DNA from: Calycina herbarum
Taxonomy: Eukaryota > Ascomycota > Leotiomycetes > Helotiales > Pezizellaceae
Reading direction: 5' to 3'
DNA length: 36,911 nt
Assembly (NCBI GenBank): GCA_001414485.1
Contig: LLEY01000309.1
Location: 1-36,911 of the forward strand
Shown: in pieces, positions 31,841-36,911 of the stretch
How positions within the stretch are numbered: the stretch's first letter is position 1
Layout: each line of letters opens with the position of its first letter
Notes under the pieces: model-generated
Told to the model about the DNA's origin: nothing
Databases searched by the model: none
Seen by the model: the letters and a program-made list of their open reading frames with translations, nothing else
Translations under genes and position numbers: made by a program

Positions 31841-33970
31841 GTTAAGCTATCTCGAAGGATAGATTTTCGTAAAGAACTTGGTTTTAGTATAGATCTTGCT
31901 AAAGAGTTCCTTATAGCTAGGTTTAAAAAGAAGTTAAGAGTTTCCCTCTAGCTTAGCTAATAGCCTTAGGTCTTTGTTATTTACTAGTCTATAGTAGAGT
32001 AGGTGGAATTATGTTTTCGCTCTTTTATACTTATAATTCCTTAATTCTAGTAACGTATTAAGATAGAAGAAGCGGAGGTAATATACTGTAAAGTCTCCGT
32101 GTTTAGTTCGAGCTGTAATTAGCTAAGCTAGGACCTCTCTTAGTAGCTAGAGAGTCTTAGGTTTTAAAAGCTAGGAAGTAAGTCCTAGGTTTTTATAAGT
32201 ATCTAAGAGTATTGTTTGCTAGAGCTGATTTATAAGCCTGATCCCTATCTCTTTAACCTCTCTCTTAAGTATAGTAGTATAGAGTAGAGGGGAACTAGAA
32301 GAGAGTGTTCGAGCTGCTTTTCTTATAGCTTTATTAGCTATTTCGTTGCTATAGATTCCTATATAACTAGGGTACTACCTTGTTTGAATCTTCCCTAGGT
32401 ATAGCTAAGTAAAGCTATATATCTTATTAAAGGTCTCTTATAACGTGCTATAAGACTAGTAGGTTAGTTGTAGTATAGCTTCGAGGTTATTAAGGCAAAT
32501 CTAGTACTTCGTAGCTAAGGCCTAGAAAGAGGAGTCTAGGGCTAGTTCTAGGCTATATAAAGCAGCTTTGGCTTCTACGTCGTATATCTCTAATATTTTA
32601 TTAAAGGGGAAGAGCCTTGTGTTTAGAACAACTCCTCCTCTTATAAGACATACGCCGCTACTAGTACTTTTGTTGTCTAAGCGAGAGCCGTCGGTAAATA
32701 TAACTAGGTCTATAGGCGAAACAGAGGTAAGGAATTTAAGGAATTCAGCTTTGTAGAAGTCCTTATTACTACTAGGGCTTAGACCTACTACCTTAAGAAG
32801 GTAGGCCTGTCGGTTAAACCCTCTATTCTATAAGAGGTCTTATATTAGATTGATTTCTTCTAAGGGAGAGAGAGGTTTAGAAGAGCGGTAAATAAGCCTA
32901 GCCTTTAAGCAAGGGTTATTTATACATTATTTAAGCGGGTGAGCTAAGTTAAGTTAACGAGTTCTAGCCTTAAATACTCTGCTTTTTGCTATAAGAGCGA
33001 TTTTAGCGGCTAAGAGGCTAGATTCTATAAGAAGTGCTAAGGTAGAAGTAGTTTTATAGACTAGAAGGATAATCCTAGTATACTTTAATACTACTCTATC
33101 TAAGAGAGTTAGGTAGTAGCTAATCTAGTTATTTATAAAGCTTACTTAGTCTGTTTCCTCTCTTATTTAACTAGAGTACTAGGTCTTATATCTAAAGTAG
33201 GCGATTAAGAGGATAGAAGTAGTAGTAACTTACTTAAGTAGATAAGGAGGTAAGCCTCCTATTATATTTGTTATTCCTTTAAAAGCATTAGCTATAAGTG
33301 TAGCCTTGCTTATTATTCTTTTAATATAGCTATAGAACGTAAGGTAGAGGTTAAAGAAGATACTAAGCTACCTAAGCTCTTATATAGGTTCTATTATCTT
33401 CTTTTTAACTATAATAGAGGGAGAGGGCTAGATACCTCTCTCTTTTTGCTTTCTTTTATAGGAGAAGTATATAAGTTCTAACTTCTTAGTATTAAAAGTA
33501 ATACTCTCGTCTATATTCTACTCTAGGGCGTTAGCTACCTACTCTATAAGAGCCTTAATATTCCCTGCTTTTAAGAGCTTAAAAGTAAGTAATCTAATAT
33601 CGTCTATATAACCGAATCTCTGTAATACCGGAAGAGAGCTAACCTCTAAGCTAAAGAGAGGCTGGATATAAAGTATAAAGAGAATAGGCGAGATAGGCGA
33701 GCCTTAAAGAAGCTCGTATTAAAGCGGGGTAGATGCTCCTATTTCCTTGTCTAGTTTTGTTAGTATTAGGTAATAACTACCTTACTTACTAATAGACTTT
33801 AGGTTTAAACCTTAGTCTATACTAGTTCTTTCTAGTGTTATCTAGAAGATTCGGTTACGTTCTCGGTTACGTAAACCGTAGAATCTTCTAGTAACTATTC
33901 TATTTATAAGCTATAGAAGCTTCTAGTACTTATCCTAGAAGTATATATAGCCCTTTACTGTCCTTATAGT
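31841..33970 (-). pseudogene. LINE (Tad-like) ORF2 relic: reverse transcriptase and RNase H
   Basis: Minus-strand translation, interrupted by stops, gives GSPISPILFILYIQPLF and GYIDDIRLL (the reverse transcriptase active site, near 33590-33730). RNase H follows: FTDGSRLDNKS...GVCLIRGGV...EIYDVEAKAALYSLELAL (about 32720-32540) and YIGIYSNEIANKAIRKAA. The order reverse transcriptase then RNase H, with no LTRs of its own, fits fungal Tad-clade LINEs. The upstream endonuclease domain was not found, so the element is probably 5'-truncated near 33970. It is split from its 3' end by the chromovirus insertion at 31840. A small imperfect hairpin lies at about 33843-33893. Confidence 0.8.
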
Positions 33971-34791
33971 TAGGAACCAAGTCAATTAAGTCTTTTACTC
34001 TTTATCTATACTACCGATTCTATAAAAACGTGATTTAACGATTACCTAACCTACTCTGCACCGATCCTGTAACTTACTCTATAGCCTACTCTGTAGCCTA
34101 CTCTATAAGTTACCCTGTTCCTCCTATAGGTTATAAGCCCGGAGAGCCGATTTTAGGTCTCTGGAATCGATTTGTCCTTTTACTTAACTTCCGGAACCGA
34201 ATACCGTTATATTCGCAAGTATATACCCCTCTCTACTAATAGTGAAAGTCTTTAGTTTTAGAGACCCGTGTCCTACGTCCCTGAGACAGGAGCTCTAGCG
34301 AGTGTAAAGCTAGAGATATAAGTAAATATATACGAAAACTCGTATATATACTACTTATACTTAGACCTGCGGCTATATCTGTTACGATTACGTTATCCTA
34401 TAGCGGGTGGTATAGCCTTCTTCTTAAACCAAGGAGCCTAGGCTTATAGCTACCTTTATATAGTAACTTATATATATAAAGAAGCTAGTAAGAAGTGGCT
34501 GTCTCTACTAAGTAGACTTTTAGATTATATAAGGCTACTATTATCTATACTTATAAGAAGCTATCCTCGGAGAGGGTTAAGTATAGCTTAATTAGTACGT
34601 GGGTTATTCTATTCTTATATAAGATAAGTTAGCCTAGTAAGAAGGAAAGATAGTATAGTTATTTATACTCGAAAGAGAGTATAAAGCTTACTATTCTTCT
34701 CTAACTGAAATAGCTAATAAAGTACTTAAAAAGAGTACGTTTCTTCTCTATATATATAGACATATATATAGACTTTAAAGAGGTTTTAAAC
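33971..34791. other. AT-rich spacer, possible 5' LTR of the Copia element
   Basis: No gene is present. Words like CCTACTCTGTAG recur at about 34040-34110. TGTTACGATTACG at 34380 could be the start of the Copia LTR, but the matching 3' LTR is outside the window, so neither LTR end nor primer-binding site can be fixed. Confidence 0.4.
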
Positions 34792-36911
34792 ATGTCTTCT
34801 ACTTCGTTTAAAGGAGAGAAGCTAATCGGCCGCTCTAATTATATAGAGTGGCTTATAGAAGCCGAGCTTTATCTTAAGATAAACGGGTTTATATCTTATA
34901 TCTTAGGTACTATTAAAGAACCTAAGAAGTCTTTATACTATAATAAGACAGAAGAAGGAAATCTCGAGCCTAAATCAGACGAATTAGTAGTTAAATATGA
35001 GAATAAACTCGATAATTATAGAGTAAAAAGTAATAAAGCTCTAGCTGCTTTATAAGCTATTATCTCTTCTAATAATATAAAGAGATATATAAATATCGAT
35101 TCCTCTTCTATACTTTAGGATAAGATTAAGTCTGATTTTAGCAGCTCTAGTCTAGAACTAGTAGGGCGTTACTATAACAAGATAACTAACGCTCGCTATA
35201 GTAACTTTAATACTATAGAAGAATATATATCTGAAATTCAATCCTCGGCTATATACTTAAGAAGTTTAGACGAAAAGATATCTAATGCTTTTATACTAGT
35301 TACTATCTTTAATAGCCTTCCTAGCTCTTTTGATTCCTTTATATCTAGAAAGTACGAAGATATAGGAAGCGATGTTATTTCTATAGACTTAGAAGAGCTT
35401 ATAAGCGACCTTATAGGTGAAGAGTCTAGAATAACTCAAAGAAGTGATTTAGAAGCTAATAAAGCTTTAATTAAGAATAGCTCTCTATATACCTACTGTA
35501 ATAGAACGGGATATATTAAGAGTAAATGCTTTATACTTCACTCGGAGCTTAGAAAGAGTAATAGTAATAATACTAGTAATAACTCTTCTAAGAAAGATAA
35601 AAAGAAGAAGAATAAAGACAAAGACTCTAACAACTCTAATAACTCTAAAGCATTCCCTAGAGTTATTATGTCGGCTAGTTCTAATAGTAATATTATAGCT
35701 AGCTTTACTAGTTCTAATAGTAGTAATAGACTAGTATTAGACTCCGGAGCTACCGAGCACTTCACACCGAATAAGGATTGGCTTCTTGACTTTGAAGAGC
35801 TTAATAGCTCTATTATAGTAGCTAATAACGTTAAAGAACCTTTATTAGGTAAAGGAAATATACCTATTACTTATAAAGAAATAGAGCTACTTATTAAAGA
35901 TGTATATTACGTCCCTGGCCTTAATAATACTCTTATTTCAACTCACTCTTTAGCTAGTAAAGGATAGGATATAAAGTTTAATAAGAGCGATACTTATATT
36001 AGTAAAGCTGATATTAAGATTAAAGCTCTTTGGTAAAATAATGCTTATTATCTTCTCGAACTAGCTATAGACTATAGTAAGCTTGAAAAAGTGGTTTATA
36101 GTGTTAATTCTTCTATTAAAGAAGAGAATCTTACTCTGTTATATAAGAGGCTTAATCACTTAAACCCGGAGTATTTAGTTAAAACTATAGATAATACTAT
36201 AGGATTTAAGCTTAGTAATAAGTCTAATAAGACTATAGATAACTGTGAACCTTGCTATCTAGGTAAATTAACTAAGAAAGTAAGCTATATACCTTTAAAG
36301 AATCCTATTAATAGTGATTCTCTTACTTACTTTGATCTAGATATAGCTGGTCCTTTTAGAGTTAAAGGAAATAAAGAAGAATCTTACTTTATTACCTTTA
36401 CTTATAGAAAGACTAGAATAGTCTATATCTATACTATTAAGTTTAAATCAGAGGCTTTAGATGCTTTAATAGAACTATATAAGCTATTAAAGAATTAATT
36501 TAATATCTCTATTAAAGGATTACACTTAGATAACGCTAAAGAGTTTAAGAGCACTAAGTAGGATCTCTTTTATAAAGAGAACGGGATATATAACGATTAT
36601 ATAAGCCCTTATAGTCAAGAACAGAACGGTATATCCGAACGTCTTAATAGATATATTCTAGAAAGACTTATAGCTATAGTAGCTGAAAAGAATATACCTT
36701 TATATCTTTGGCCTTACCTAGTTAAGTCTATTATTCATATAAAGAATAGAACTTATAACTCTAATATAAAGACTACTCCTTATAAGGCTGTTCTTAAAGA
36801 AAAGCCGGATATATCTTATATTAGAGTACTAGGCTCGCTTTGCTACTATCTTAAGCTAAAAGAAATAAGACTTAAAGATAAGCTAGGAAAGCTAGGAGTT
36901 AAAGCTAATAA
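34792..36911 (+). pseudogene. Ty1/Copia gag-pol relic, cut by the window edge
   Basis: A single reading frame runs from the ATG at 34792 past the end of the window, broken by six TAA/TAG stops and no frameshift. Order: gag (NYIEWLIEAELYLKING near the start), a zinc knuckle decayed to YTYCNRTGYIKSKC (first Cys and the His both changed to Tyr), a Lys/Asn/Ser linker, protease LDSGATEHF (about 35736), GAG-pre-integrase (YKRLNHLNPEYL and CEPCYLGK), and the integrase core with DIAGPF, LHLDNAKEF and YSQEQNGISERLNR (the DDE triad can be read). Reverse transcriptase and RNase H should lie to the right. All stops and the knuckle changes can be explained by C-to-T or G-to-A transitions, as expected from RIP. 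Confidence 0.9.

Overview
The window is nuclear DNA of a filamentous ascomycete (Pezizomycotina; a leotiomycete is my guess, low confidence). Genes carry short introns (about 47-80 bp) with GTATGT/GTAAGT-type donors and CTAAC/CTGAC-like branch points. The repeat regions show transition-only decay typical of RIP (repeat-induced point mutation).

Layout. (1) 975-9317 is an ordinary gene block: DNA polymerase epsilon subunit B (minus), divergent from a NASP/Sim3-type histone chaperone (plus), then a PhyH-family dioxygenase (plus) and a gamma-glutamylcyclotransferase-like protein (minus). The first two share a promoter with an MCB box (ACGCGT), which fits S-phase co-expression. (2) 9366-12743 has no intact gene. 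It holds two families of degenerate tandem repeats, a deleted hAT element with an 8-bp target duplication and a broken transposase tail, and a 269-bp MITE. (3) 12744-23000 is an island of three multi-exon genes: a coiled-coil protein of unknown function (minus), a divergent Hsp70-like ATPase (plus), and a 1638-aa protein joining a GHKL (Hsp90-type) ATPase to a C-terminal DUF3883/PD-(D/E)XK nuclease-like domain (plus). A 208-bp MITE lies between the last two. This island is the best candidate for an undescribed system: two chaperone-type ATPases, one with a predicted nuclease, plus a coiled-coil partner, between transposon deserts. (4) 23001-36911 is a very AT-rich transposon graveyard. A minus-strand LINE with a (TAAA)n tail is split by a complete 7248-bp chromovirus (Ty3/gypsy) with 433-bp LTRs and a GTTAA target duplication. 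A plus-strand Ty1/Copia gag-pol relic then runs off the right edge.

Gene models were built by eye from splice signals and reading frames. Each model's exon lengths sum to a multiple of three, and homology was judged from recognised motifs, not from a search. The weakest points are the first intron of the cyclotransferase-like gene and the acceptor of intron 4 of the GHKL gene.
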